Source: Liolophura sinensis
Taxonomy: Eukaryota; Mollusca; Polyplacophora; Chitonida; Chitonidae
Length of the DNA stretch: 64,000 nt
Assembly (NCBI RefSeq): GCF_032854445.1
Contig: NC_088307.1
Location: 25,673,046-25,737,045, forward strand
Direction of reading: 5' to 3'
Numbering within the stretch: position 1 is the stretch's first letter; each line of letters starts with the position of its first letter. The position numbers were made by a program, and so were the translations under genes. Below the pieces are notes generated by a model that saw only the letters and a list, made by a program, of their open reading frames with translations, did no database searches and was not told the origin of the DNA. This document shows positions 10,340 to 21,475 of the stretch, piece after piece.

Positions 10340-12029
10340 AAATAAATTGGCGTGTTAACGTAAGTAATTAATTTGACATATTTTCGAACTGTACTAATTA
10401 TCATACTCTAATAACACAAAATACAGTTTGTTAGGAATTACTTATTTGTTTAATTACATGGATACGACGAAATTGTTATATTTATTGCGTATTTATTTAT
10501 TTGACACGAGTGTATTGTACAATGCGACAGTGGACGGAAATGTCAGGGGCAAACTTTAAATTTATCTATCACATCAGCATTGTTTTATATGCACATGGTG
10601 TGATTTATGATATTAGTCACTCTGATATTAAGAACTCGCATCGTTGACATACGTGGATACATTTGCTATGATCTTGTGGAAACAGACGTCACCAATTCCA
10701 AGCGGCATGCACTTAGATTTCACTGTGATTATCCTAATGTCTGGAGGGTTAAAACATATGTAAGATAATTATCACTGTCGCATGACCAGTGTCTTACGTC
10801 AAGTGTGACACACGGATCACGTGATCATTAGGACACCCCTGACCGGTGACACCACAGCAACATCAGACAATTTAATAGACACACCCATTCTGACGGCCAA
10901 GTAGAATATCGGTTGGAATGAAAGCACGTCTTGAATGGCTCCCACAGTGCGAATTTTAGGCGCAAAAACCCCCATCACTTCCAAAAGACCAGACAACCAC
11001 AAAAATATAAAAAAGATCAAAAAGAAAGAAAAAACACAATCTGATTTCGTAGTCTAGACGCTGGAGAAGGAATGCACACAGATATTTCATCCCATAAAAA
11101 GCCGATCAATAACTTTCAAAATCGGTCGGGTCGAAGATAAAATTTTAATTCTGAACGTGTTAAGAATTCTCAGTTTGCTGTCGGAACTCGCTCCTTTTGC
11201 CGATTCCCCAGGGAATGGACGTGGTTGAGGCAGTTTTAAAGTGGCCTTTCCACAGACTCAAGCCAAACCAGTAAAGAGTTCCTCGACCATATACAAAGAC
11301 AGAGAAAGTGCCATGTCAAGGTCCAGACATTGGCCTATTTGGGGGTGGGGTTCGGGGGGTGGGGTACGTGTTTCAGAGTAAATCTCAAGAGCGTGTGTCG
11401 TTAGCACATAAAGAAGGTTAAAACTTTAAATTTTGACAATTCTTTTGATGTGTAGGTCCTATCTTTACGTAGTGAACATTTCTGTATTACAGAGCTATTT
11501 CAATCGCAGATCACTGTTGCAGTCACAGTATCATACTATACAGGACTTAACCTCTTCGGATAGAATGTGTGTTAAAATTCTGCGTTTAAGCAACCACTAT
11601 ATCATGACATGCAAGCGCACGTGAAGCCCACGCGCGTGTTCTAAGGGAGACTACTTGTACGTAACGAAATGGCAACGGGAAAATCTTTCATGCGCTGGGG
11701 TATTAGAGAAAATGACAAAAAAGTGGGCCACACCGTTTGGACCGACTTTTTTGGCGTATTGTATTTATCCTCCATGTACTGCATTTGTAGAGACATTTTA
11801 CTTCTGCTAATGATCTCAAATTTCTTTCATGTCAAATAACTGGTAATAACCAGTGAATAACTGGTGGTAATTTCTCTTATATAAGGAACCTCTCATTTAT
11901 GGGTGGGCTAAACTAGGTGGTCTTACACAAAGTTCTTGGGGATCAATTGTTTTAACTACGCAACGAACATATTCAGCGGTTGAAAAGTCGTGCGTCAAAT
12001 GTGGGAAAGTTTGTCATCTATTTGTTTAC
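10340..12029. other. No recognised gene; anonymous region
   Basis: About 1.7 kb in which I recognise no gene or repeat family apart from the G-rich motif near 11341. Open frames are 60-67 codons and look like chance. Confidence 0.45.
11341..11364 (+). other. G-quadruplex motif
   Basis: Four G-runs of 5, 4, 6 and 4 bases are separated by loops of 1, 3 and 1 nt. This is a textbook intramolecular G-quadruplex pattern with very short loops. No promoter or telomere context is recognisable, so any role is unknown. Confidence 0.8.
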
Positions 12030-12086
12030 TCGGCGGTGGTTTACTCCGGGCACTATAATTATTTCCTCCACCCAAAAATAACCACG
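12030..12086 (+). mobile_element. SINE D 3' fragment
   Basis: It matches the conserved segment GGTGGTTTACTCCGGGCAC followed by a TCCTCCACCCA-like stretch, which also occurs in other copies here (46096-46203). Too short to show boundaries. Confidence 0.5.
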
Positions 12087-12119
12087 GTTAGCGACATATT
12101 ACTTTATACAGTTTTACAC

Positions 12120-12277
12120 GCTATTTATTTATTTGATTGGTGTTTTACGCCGTACTCAAGAATATTTCACTTATACGACGGCGGCCAGCATTATGGTGAG
12201 AGGAAACCGGGCGGATCCCGGAGGAAACCCACAACCATATGCAGGTTGCTGACAGAAATTCCGACTTAAGACCGGCA
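12120..12277 (-). mobile_element. SINE A, 5'-truncated, with target-site duplication
   Basis: It shares the TTTATTTATT tail, the GATTGGTGTTTTACGCCGTA end and the body of SINE A, but stops after about 150 bp. AGTTTTACAC at 12110-12119 is repeated at 12278-12287, a 10-bp target-site duplication that fixes both ends. The tRNA-like head is absent, so this copy should be unable to drive its own transcription. Confidence 0.9.
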
Positions 12278-12289
12278 AGTTTTACACTT

Positions 12290-13600
12290 TAATCGTAGCC
12301 CTTAAACAAATAGACCCAATATACAAGAAACGTGTGGATGTCTACGACGAAAGTATTCATATTTATCACACTGCCTTCAAGCAATAGATTTTGTTCATAG
12401 TCTAACCATCTGTGTATGAGCATGGAGGTGTATCTTCATGGTTCGAGGATCGCAACACATTACCGGTTACAGACTTTCAGATGCTCCACATGCACTTCAT
12501 CTACTTTTCATGGGAAAAAGATATGACCTAAAGAAAATGAGGTGATCCACTCAACGAAGGCAGTAAAGGATCAATCTTTAAAAGTGCCCAATCATATTCA
12601 TGGTCAAATGACGTGCTTCATAACCGGAAGTGAATCTAATTCATCGGATATGAGAGCTTGTCTGTTATTGGTTGTCTCCAGTCGGAAATCTTTCCATGAT
12701 AGGTATACAGCCTAGTCTATTGGTGGATCGATACCACGGCATGCCCTAGTCTGGGTAATTTGCACGTCGCACTTCAGCCAGCCTGTGTCGTCTGGCTTGG
12801 ATATGGGCCAGGTGGGAAAACTCCGATATATTCGAAAACTCTCCTTGAGATCTCCTTACCGCTCTACGTGTGTCAGACGTCTCGAGGGTCACGTGTTTTG
12901 AGTACAGATCTAAGCCAGACATTAATTGCCATTGTCAGCCGGGATATTGAGACGAGAATCAGAAAAGTTTTAGGGTGCGGGGCCCCCAGTATAACCTTAC
13001 GTGATGACTGCTTTCATTGGCATTAAGAAGTTTGTGAGGCAGTACAATATGTCCCTTATATGGATATACCACTCTTTGGTTTATTAACATGACGTTTCAG
13101 AGTAGATACACTAATAAGGAATATCTAGTTAGTGCACTTTGCGCAGTGCGTACTTATGTATATCATATTACATAAAGACAATCACCCCTAAACACTGCAT
13201 GCCTTCTCCAGCGAGTTATCGGCCTTGATACTTTAGACCGCCATTTTGATGTCTGAGTTCTTACTGACCTATTTTCATTGATTTGATTGGTGTTTACCCT
13301 ATAACCGCAGTAAGCTTTATGCGCTGAGGAAACTTGGTCAATGCAAGGCTCTTAATGACTGTTTTCCCCATTATTCAACCGACATGCCGCCGGGACTACT
13401 TTAATGCGCATCAAGCTGAAAATTAACTCTGAGCGCAGCTACATCTACTTGAAGGTGAAATGTATAGCATACGGATTCAGTTCTGCGCCAATGACATCAC
13501 AAGCTTTTTGTCTTTTTTTATTGCTCATAAGCAATGGATTTGAATATAGGCCTACATGTAGCTTTATATACGTTACTGAACATTATATAATGCACTGAAC
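12290..13600. other. Mostly anonymous; degenerate SINE A remnant at 13275-13330
   Basis: No gene recognised. A weak minus-oriented SINE A remnant is suggested by GATTTGATTGGTGTTTACCC near 13280. The 88-codon frame at 12760-13026 has no recognisable motif. Confidence 0.4.
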
Positions 13601-13617
13601 ACAATTGGCAACATCGA

Positions 13618-13863
13618 GTGAGTGGGTGTGAGTGGGGTCAACGTCGTACTTAACAATTTTTCAGTCATATTACGACGAAGGAATCCTTAGAGTGCATGCA
13701 GTGTGCCTCCTTGTTCCAGGACGGATTACCACCGCTCTTTTATCTGGTGCTGCTTCACTGAGACGTCTTACCGAAGGCAAGTAGGCTAAGCCGTCCCGCC
13801 CGAGCCATCATACTGATAGGCCTACGGGTCAACCAGTCGTTGCAGTATCCCCTTCATGCTGAA
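13618..13863 (-). mobile_element. SINE B, 5'-truncated, with target-site duplication
   Basis: It is the complement of the SINE B body: a GTGAGTGGGTGTGAGTGG-type tail, then the conserved stretch around AACGTCGTACTTAACAATTT, then the body through the CACTATCCCCTTCATGCTGA-like end. TGGCAACATCGA at 13606-13617 is repeated at 13864-13875, a 12-bp target-site duplication. The tRNA-like head present in the copy at 18852 is missing. Confidence 0.92.
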
Positions 13864-13875
13864 TGGCAACATCGA

Positions 13876-14510
13876 AGGAAGAAAAAGCCATTTCGGCATA
13901 ATCTAGGCCAGATCATATAAGTATGGTCCTTGAAGTTCGCCTTAAGGCTTTGAATTGTTTAATGGGATTTAATTCAATATTAAGAATAAAAAGAGGTATT
14001 TTTACACACATTTTTTGTGAGGTGTTTCTAATGTGGACAGCTTCTCTTTGGTTGCTGTTGTTGTGCTTAGCTTGTACCAGAAATAGATTACCTATAGAAG
14101 TATACACCTTCTCTATTGCTAGTTTTCTTGGCACTTTACACTTTTCTTCGATCTTAACACATTATATGACGTATCTCCACAGCCATGTATTTTTTTCTCT
14201 CTACTGCGCAGCAAACGTTTGAGAAACGGCTGATGCATGTTGGGAAAAAATGTTGCAAACGCGGTTGTGTTGAAAAAGAGATGTGCTAAAACTTCCGGCA
14301 ATGGAGAGGTTTGTAAGATGACAATCATGTCTTTGATAGCAATTGTTTTAGAGTTGCTTGGAATTATAAAAATAGTCAATGGGCTCTTAACTGCATAGCA
14401 GTTATGGAAATCGTAGTTTTTAAATACAGAGTTTCGGTTTCAAGGTGTGGTCAGTTCTTGTAGCAACCGTTTACATCAGATTTTCCATGATTCATTTCAC
14501 AATTTCCACC
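13876..14510. other. No recognised feature
   Basis: About 630 bp. Overlapping frames on both strands (13923-14222 plus, 13913-14134 and 14119-14379 minus) have no recognisable domains. A hydrophobic stretch in the plus frame (about 14030-14080) is not enough to call a gene. Confidence 0.4.
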
Positions 14511-14518
14511 TAAATAGT

Positions 14519-14990
14519 CCAGACGCTTGACCCGACTGACTTGTAGAGTAAATTAAACACCACCGCGATAGCTTCCAGAGTAGATTTCTGACAGACTGTT
14601 GGCAAATCTCTCTTTAAATCACGACAGCCTCGTTTTCGCGAACAGGTCAGCTATTTATGTCAGTACCAAGACTTTGGGGAATCCCTCATTGACATACGGC
14701 CGTACACGGAAAATCTCTCATTTTCCAAACTATTCTCTACCTGAACAACTGCCTCAGTTACATTTCGTGGGGTTGTTATAGTTGTGTTGTGAGAAATACC
14801 AAGCGGGTATTTCCTCGCTGTGGAAACGAGATGCACTCTCCTTGCAGAGGTGATATTAAAGCACAGTAATGCTTCTGTCAGGAGAATTCTCAAGCGACTG
14901 CGCTCTCCCTCGCAGTCTTAAATTTTGAATGTAGCGCCACTGCCTGGAGAATAATCAGCGGCAAGTTTTTTTCCACCAGGTTGCACGAGC
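14519..14990. repeat. Diverged local duplication, copy 1
   Basis: It starts around TCCAGACGCTTGACCCGACT and shares a series of collinear blocks with 15300-15955: AAATCTCTCTTTAAATCACG, CTCGTTTTCGCGAACAGGTC, and a CTCAGTTACATTTCGTGGGG-type block. The copies differ by many substitutions and indels, and no reading frame is preserved across both. I read it as an old segmental duplication or two copies of an unrecognised dispersed repeat. Confidence 0.7.
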
Positions 14991-15299
14991 TTCTATAGAT
15001 GACGTAACAGGTTGTACTGTGCCGTGGAGACTCGCTATAGGGAAGTTCCATACTTCAAGGTAATGGACTTCTGCTTGTACCTATTTGAAACTTACAGATG
15101 AACCACAATGCACCCAACCTTCATGGTCATCTTCCTAATGTCAAGGTTAACAGGGTCATGTACAACATGATCGTCTGTTCAGTTGTTCTGAGCGATTGTG
15201 GTGTACAAACCTCAACACTGTGAATATGGCATTTCCTATATAAATGTAAATGAAATTTTTAGCTGTGACAAGCAGCCCTGTGTGAGAGTATAGCGTTAT

Positions 15300-15955
15300 T
15301 GTAGTCCAGACGCTTAACTCGATTGACATGTAGGGTCAAGTACACATCACCGCCATTACTGCCAAAGTAGCTTTCTCATTGATTGTTAGAAACTCTCTCT
15401 TTAAGTCATGACACCCTCGTTTTCACAAACAGGTCAGCTTACGGACTCGGACGTATTGACAGCGTAGGCCTAGAGATTAATCCACTCGTGACCTAACACG
15501 TCCTTAAAACGATAACAGGTGTGTCCGGCAGTAACAAACTAAGAAACGTAGAATTCAGCTTACTTCAATTAAAACATGCGGATTGTTTCAAGGTATGTTG
15601 GATAACACTGCTGTATTGGCCAGAGGGATACGGAAAATGCCTCATTCCGAAAGTATGATCTAAGTATTAGCTAAGTACCTAAGCCTAAGGAATGAAAACT
15701 TGTCTCAGTTATATTTCGTTGGGTTGACATGGTTGTGTTGCCCGTCATGTTCACGTAGACCTTCGTATATGTATCCTTCACATTCACGTGTCAAACCTAC
15801 AAGGGGATTTCCTCACTGCGTAAACGAGGCGAACTCTCCGAACACAGGTTATCACAGAAGCTTTTCCCGAGCAGTTAAAACTTTTAAATTGGATGCCACT
15901 GCTTTGTGAATCTCACAGGCAATAAAACGGCGGCAAGTTGAGCAAAATACACGTA
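15300..15955. repeat. Diverged local duplication, copy 2
   Basis: It is the downstream partner of 14519-14990, in the same orientation, with blocks at about 15303 (GTCCAGACGCTTAACTCGAT), 15393 (AACTCTCTCTTTAAGTCATG), 15418 (CGTTTTCACAAACAGGTCAG) and 15703. It is longer than copy 1 because of extra material in the middle and ends near a shared GGCGGCAAGTT/AGCGGCAAGTT block. Confidence 0.7.
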
Positions 15956-15959
15956 GGTT

Positions 15960-17084
15960 ATCAGGCCCTATGTTGTTTCAGCAGGGGTGTTAACAAAAGC
16001 GTTGTTGTTGTCCTTGTTACGGGGAATGCTGTAATTCTTCTCGTTCTTCGCTCTAATTTTTTAAATGCGCATGCGTAGCAACTTGGATACTGAACGTAAG
16101 ACGGCCCACAAACTGCAGACCACGCCATCTCCTTAGTAACGGACGGGGTGAGTGAAGTAAATTGTCCTTCCAACGTTATAGCTTAGTAAAAATGATTATT
16201 TTTTCATATGGTGGATTCGTTAGATTTGTATAATTTTCAGCTATTCCTATACCGTAGGATGTATGTTTCTGTAGAGGTGTATTGGTACCACCTCGCTTTA
16301 CTGGTTAATGGGTATTGGCAAGGATGGGCCTTTCTCACTATGCTTTAACATATGGCGGCCATACTGTTTTCGCCACGTTATCTTCATGATCTTCAATGGC
16401 TCATGAATGAAACGTATCTGGCTCGAACCTAAGTTGATATAGATTGTGTTTTTTGTGACTGAGAACACTTGTCACTTTTTTTAAACTGATTGACAACTTT
16501 GTCTATAAATCGGACTGGCGCAATACAAATGATACAAAACAGCTTTTTTGAGGACTTGCAATTCTTGGGGAAAAGGCCATTAGGGCAACTGTGGAGGCTC
16601 TTTGAAGTTGACCTGGAGTTGAGTAAACAGTAATCAAAAACATCATATCGGAAAATTTGGAAGTGCTGTTGTCAGTAGCAATTATGTTTGTATGTTTGGC
16701 ACAAGCCGTTAGACATCCGGTGATTCATTGTAATTCAAAAATAACATTTCGATGAGTTCGTTGTAATTGAGCAAACAAAACCTTTGCTCTGTTATCTCAA
16801 AATATCTCTTTCAGGTGACAAATAATTAACGATTATTGAAAAAATAACCTCAATTCTAGAGTCAGTAATGCAAAAGAAAAAAAGAAAAAAAATGACAACA
16901 TTGGTCGCCCTCCTGATGTATCGGCGCATGTCAACGTAATGACCTGACATGGTTTTAAAAAGGCGATCTCATTTCTCCTCTTCTTCACAATAAATTACAT
17001 TGTTTACTGCTTGCATTCAACACGGACAAACGTTATAGGACATCTTCGTCGTTCAGTTTCCTGTAACTTGTCGGCTTTTTTTAG
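15960..17084. other. No recognised feature
   Basis: About 1.1 kb of AT-rich sequence with no recognised gene or repeat. Includes an A-rich patch around 16870-16895. Confidence 0.45.
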
Positions 17085-17288
17085 GGGCCTCCGTAACCTA
17101 GAGACTAGTGTGTAAAACCGCAGCACAATGGCCCAGGGTCGAGTCGTACGTGGGAGGCTTTGTCAGCAACATGCGGATGACCGTGGGTTTCCCCCTGGTT
17201 TTCTTACTACCATAATGATGGCCGCCGTTACATAAGTGAAATATTCTTCACTACGGCGTAAACCTCAAATGAAATGAAATAAGTAAAT
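17085..17288 (+). mobile_element. SINE A, plus orientation, diverged and internally shortened
   Basis: It begins GGGGCCTCCGTAACCTAGAG, corresponding to the tRNA-like head. It passes through the body motifs (GATGACCGTGGGTTTCCCCC, CCGCCGTTACATAAGTGAAA) and ends in an AT-rich GAAATGAAATAAGTAAAT tail. Box A and box B are degraded, so it is probably an old inactive copy. Confidence 0.82.
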
Positions 17289-17708
17289 GAGTTGGTTTTG
17301 TTTATGCTTCACTTTTCTTGACACATCGAAGGAAACTATGATGCATGCGCCTTTCAAAAATGACCCCCGTGACTGAGAACAAGAACGATCACCAAGAAGA
17401 ATAACAACAACAACGTCGCGGCGAAAAATACATTCAAAGGAGTGAAAAGATTCTGTTCTGATCCAAAATTTCGCCTCTTCGTACTGCAGGAGAGCGGGTC
17501 TTGGTCGAGAGTTTTGAGCGCTTACCTTCAGTGGCTAAGAAACACGTGGTGTGGGTTCAGACGTTGTCTTGACCGAGGATGTGTTTTTAAATGCCTGCAC
17601 AGCCAGTCACTGTTCGTGGGGCCTGGTAACAATATTTGGTTGTCCACCCTCCTGCATGTATCTGTTTGCGCATTTTATTGTTCGTTGCCAATGGTTCGTG
17701 GTTTACCG

Positions 17709-17912
17709 TGATACTGACCCGGTGTCAGTATAATGTGACTGGGTGGGGTGTCATATCTGGTGTCTTTATTATGATACTTCAGTGGTGGCAGCACGTTGGC
17801 GGCATGGACTCGACCCTTCCACAAGAATACACAGTATATATACACACACCTAATGACTCGTTGTCATATGATTGAAAAATTGTTACGACGTTAAACCCCA
17901 AGCATTCATTCA
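17709..17912 (+). mobile_element. SINE C, 5'-truncated
   Basis: It contains the family C body (GTGTCAGTATAATGTGACTG, then ATACTTCAGTGGTGGCAGCA) and the 3' end around GAAAAATTGTTACGACGTTA, followed by a CATTCATTCA tail. The 3' end closely resembles that of SINE B, so families B and C appear to share a tail region. No tRNA-like head is attached; frames at 17442-17875 are not genes. Confidence 0.75.
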
Positions 17913-17914
17913 CA

Positions 17915-18838
17915 TGATACTTATTGGCGTCATATAATTGGCGTATCTTTGAAAAAATACATCTCCATTAAGCTTGCTGTTTTTGCGCACAGTTTACACA
18001 TGGATTTTTTTTATGTTTGTTGCCATCTCCATACACATTACATTGTCACCATCGTTATAATCAATGTCTTTTGCACGGTTTATGGGTACAAGGAAGGAAA
18101 CTAAAATCGTCGGGGGTATAAGCCACCGCCTTCAACGTGTGAAGGTTTGCCTAATATGCATCGATATGCATCGATAAAGTTCCCCAGATAAAGGTTTAAA
18201 AGCATGCTTTTAAGAAATACCATGCGCGCGCCGTGAAACTTGTCTTTTTGTTGTTTTAAATCTTCCAGGCCGTAACTGAACACACAGAGAGTTAACAAAG
18301 GTTTCATACCGTCAGATGATACAGTATCTATCCCGTCCGGACTCATTCCCCAGCACCGATTGCTTTCAACGAATATACGTTATAACGTGTTTAATGGCGA
18401 AATGTGCCGAATGGTAGAAGATAAAACTGTTGGCTCGTTGGAGACTCGTGTCACGTGATCAACATAAAGTCACGTCTGCTCTCACATGATATTCACAAGT
18501 GATTTGAAAAAAACTTCGACCTCCGATTGGCTGGCTAATTGAACTACTCTGTAGTCCCAGATGTGTGCACAAATCTATCTTGACTGTGAACAAAAATGCG
18601 GCTCTGAGCCGGCCGCTAGCTTTTATGATCAAGGAGAGATTCTTTTAAATGTTATACGTGCGTATTGATTTACCTTACTACTAATGAAGTAAGACTGTCA
18701 CATGTGACCGAAATAAGACTGAAAGTAAAGAAAATGCAAAGAAACACACATGAAAGCCTACAAAAACATGAAACAGTGTTCATCAACCAAAACACTCCCT
18801 ATCTTCCGATATCACACAACGCTTTGATACAGGGCAAC
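17915..18838. other. No recognised feature
   Basis: About 0.9 kb without a recognised gene or repeat. An 81-codon minus frame at 18101-18346 has no identifiable motif. Confidence 0.45.
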
Positions 18839-18851
18839 ACACCAGCCTCCT

Positions 18852-19213
18852 ACCGGCCCGGATAGCACAGTTGGTAGAGCGTCCGCTTCGGGACCGGTAG
18901 ATCCAGGATCCATCCTTGATCGAGTCACACCTAAGACTTTAAAAGAGGAAGTTTTAACTTCCTCGCTTGGCGTTCAGCATGAAGGGGATAGTGCAACGAC
19001 TGGTTGACCCGTATCAGTATTATGGCTCGGGTGGTGCGGCTTACTTCCCTTCGGTAAGTCGTCTCAGTGAAGCAGCACTAAATAAAAGAGCGGTGGAAAT
19101 CCGTCCTGCAACAAGGAGGCACATTACACGTACATGCACCCTAATGATTCCTTCGTCGTCATATGACTGAAAAATTGTTGAGCACGACGTTAAACCCCAA
19201 GCACTCACTCACT
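18852..19213 (+). mobile_element. Full-length tRNA-derived SINE B with target-site duplication
   Basis: The 5' end is tRNA-like: GGCCCGGATAGCACAGTTGG contains a perfect box A (TAGCACAGTTGG), with a degraded box B (GGATCCATCC) about 45 nt downstream. The roughly 290-bp body carries the motifs CACACCTAAGACTTTAAAAG and CGGCTTACTTCCCTTCGGTA, and the element ends in an (ACTC)n tail. CACCAGCCTCCT at 18840-18851 recurs at 19214-19225, a 12-bp target-site duplication that fixes both ends (about 362 bp). It relies on a partner LINE for mobility; none is visible here. Confidence 0.95.
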
Positions 19214-19225
19214 CACCAGCCTCCT

Positions 19226-19640
19226 TCAACCATAGAGTAAAAGTGGGGTTCCGAGTTCTTTTTTAAGAGAGAACTCTGTTACTGGAGAAGGTAAAAAACG
19301 AGGCCTACCACGTGACCTTTCCGAAATGTCAGGCATCTATTGTTGATCATTTTGACTATAACATGGGCATCACAAAAAGTTTCACATTAACCTATTTCTA
19401 TTAGACAAATGATGGAGAAAACCGAGGAGTTGGGCGTTTGTGAACTTAAGAAATTTATTTATTTATTTATTTAGCACGAGATCTTTACATATTAACGGGA
19501 AAGACGTAATCGTCCGTTACTTTTGAATCACAATCTGATCGGTTAGGGTCTGTAACGCTCGTCATTTTCAAACTGTATCTAATACCGCTTAACCTGGGGC
19601 TAGAGGCCGTAAAGGTAGCCATGCTAATTACATCAGCATG
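19226..19640. other. No recognised feature
   Basis: About 410 bp. A short (TTTA)n run at about 19455-19475 may be the remains of a SINE tail, but no body was identified. Confidence 0.45.
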
Positions 19641-19937
19641 ATGCCTTTATGAACAGTTGCAATTAAAGCGCGACTGAGATACTTGTTTAATTGTTATTTG
19701 ACATGGAACTCATTCACGGACTACGAATTTGAACTTTGATATGGAATTCATGCCTGGAATATTCATTGTCTGCCCGGCATCATTGAAAACTGATGACCGC
19801 TTCTCTCTTGTGTGTTACCGGCTTTATTTCTTATTTGTATAATTTCTTACATACCTTTGTCTTTGGGAGCTAGTGTTAAACGTTGTTTTGGAAATGGATC
19901 TTGCGATTGGTATATGAATGTCGGACTTGACGCTAAT
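19641..19937 (-). mobile_element. Dispersed family X copy, interrupted by SINE A
   Basis: Collinear with the copy at 41743-42056: a GAACAGTTGCAATTAAAGCG end, a single ~58-bp core block near 19765-19805 (complement of the tandem unit at 46.9 kb), then TTTGGAAATGGATCTTGCGA and a TATGAATGTC end. A SINE A sits immediately downstream. The frame at 19812-20102 spans the junction of two repeats and is not a gene. Confidence 0.7.
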
Positions 19938-20100
19938 ATTTATTTATTTATTTTATCTGATTGGTGTTTCACGCCGTACTCAAGAATATTTCGCTTATAC
20001 AACGGCGGCCAGCATTATGGTGGGTGGAAACCGGGCAGAACCTGGGGGAAACCCACGACCATCCGTAGGTTGTTGACAGACCTTCCCACTTGCGGAACTT
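19938..20100 (-). mobile_element. SINE A, 5'-truncated
   Basis: ATTTATTTATTTATTTTATC tail, TGGTGTTTCACGCCGTACTC end, and body to about 20100, where it stops before the tRNA-like head. Left and right flanks share an imperfect CGGACTTGA/CGGAACTTAA similarity that may be a decayed target-site duplication. It inserted into or beside a family X element. Confidence 0.88.
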
Positions 20101-20298
20101 AAGAAAACCCTGAAGGAAAGGGATGTAAGCTGTGCCTCTGGAAAACGGCGAGACAGGTGATCTTTACATTAGATCTCAAAATTGCTCTTTTAGGATCTAT
20201 AAATTATGGGGTCATTCCGGTCTGTTGATAACATTATATTTATGCATTGCAATCGTAAATGCAGCTTAATGCACGCATACAGGTATGCCATTGACTGA

Positions 20299-20592
20299 AT
20301 GAATGAATGCGTGGGGTTTAACGTCGTACTTAACTATTTTTCAGTTAGGCAGGGCGAGCCCTTGCCACCAAAGTGCTGCTGCCACTGAAGTATATGCCGA
20401 AGACTACAGACATCACACCCCACCTGGTCACATTAAACTGACACCAGGCCAAACAGTCCTGTCTCCCTGCTAATAATCTCTCGGTGCTGAGCGGCAAGCG
20501 AGACAGCAACAAGTACCATTTCTGGTCTTTGGTATAAACGACTAGAGGCTTGATCGCGGTGAGCGCTCTAACCATTAGGCCACCGAAGCGGT
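20299..20592 (-). mobile_element. tRNA-derived SINE C, full-length
   Basis: On the minus strand it starts ACCGCTTCGGTGGCCTAATG. A box A match (TGGCCTAATGG) lies at 20572-20582 and a box B-like GATCAAGCC at about 20547-20555. The body includes ATACTTCAGTGGCAGCAGCA (complement) and the element ends with AACGTCGTACTTAACTATTT (plus strand) and a (TGAA)n-type tail at 20299. The 76-codon minus frame across it is spurious. Confidence 0.85.
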
Positions 20593-20872
20593 GTTATCCC
20601 ATTGATGTGGATTGCATATGTGCGTATATACAAATCAGCATGGCACTGGTGCACACTGATTCCTAACACGGCTTACTAAACTTCCATCTGTACATATCTA
20701 GCAACCCAGCAACAGTGTTCAGCAACAAACTCCATTGGACTTTTTGGACAAGCCGAGCGAGTTGAAGCACAGTAACGTCGCTATTTCTTTTTAGCCGCCA
20801 ACTATACTCTGATTGCTACATTTGTAAATTCGATGTGAATGTTAACAATAGCAGTACAACTTTATCTGAAGT

Positions 20873-20940
20873 GTCATCTGCATGTTTAAAACTTTAAAAA
20901 GAATCTGTCATCTGCATGTTTAAAACTTTAAAAAGAATCT
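20873..20940. repeat. 34-bp tandem duplication
   Basis: A 34-bp block starting GTCATCTGCATGTTTAAAAC is present twice in perfect tandem, at 20873 and 20907. The identity shows it is recent. Confidence 0.95.
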
Positions 20941-21239
20941 GTGACGTCGCTTTGCTCCTATTCAGTCCATTCATCCTACGTAGAACGTCATTGTATTTAC
21001 ATTGCGCTAAAAACTATATTTAAAATGTGTATGAAATGATTGCGTTCCTTATTTAAGAGAGGTTGTTTATCCTTCTTTTAAAACCACCTAATATATTGTA
21101 AACATATTTTGCGCGATCACTCATGGCAACAATCACATGCAGTGCTGAATCTGTAAACATCCCTGTCAGAGATTGGTACTGTGTCGGCATACGAGGCAAT
21201 GCAGCTTGATATAATTGAAGGCTTACAACAAAGACAGTA

Positions 21240-21475
21240 AACCAGAGCAGCGACCGCAGTGTCATAATTGTCCAATGGCTACACATTACCAGTGAAAACG
21301 GCCTCTTGTCAGTTTGCCTCAGTTAAGGTTTTATTCTACATGTAAATGCACATGTAACTACTTAAAAGGTAGCAAATTTCACACTCTCTAGCACCATGGC
21401 TTAAGTTGGATTAAGTAAAATATTTGCTTTGGTGTGTATTGGAATTTATTAAACGTCCCTGGCCTGGAATTACTC
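21240..21475 (+). repeat. Dispersed repeat family G, long copy
   Basis: Shares ACCAGAGCAGCGAC, GTCAGTTTGCCTCAGTTAAG, a T-rich stretch, ACATGTAAATGCACATGTAA, GGTAGCAAATTTCACAC and TAGCACCATGGCTTAAGT with the copy at 30296-30480. It is one of the two most complete plus-oriented members. No terminal inverted repeat or pol III box was found. Confidence 0.72.

Noticed and set aside
10065-10371. Several overlapping ORFs resembling one another across the window (GGQHYGG.. type peptides)
   Set aside because: All are translations of SINE A copies; the same peptides recur at 12036, 19812, 31419 and 45759 because the repeat recurs.
14119-14379. Overlapping ORFs on both strands at 13.9-14.4 kb as a gene
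   Set aside because: Lengths (73-99 codons) match chance expectation and no motif or splice pattern could be recognised.
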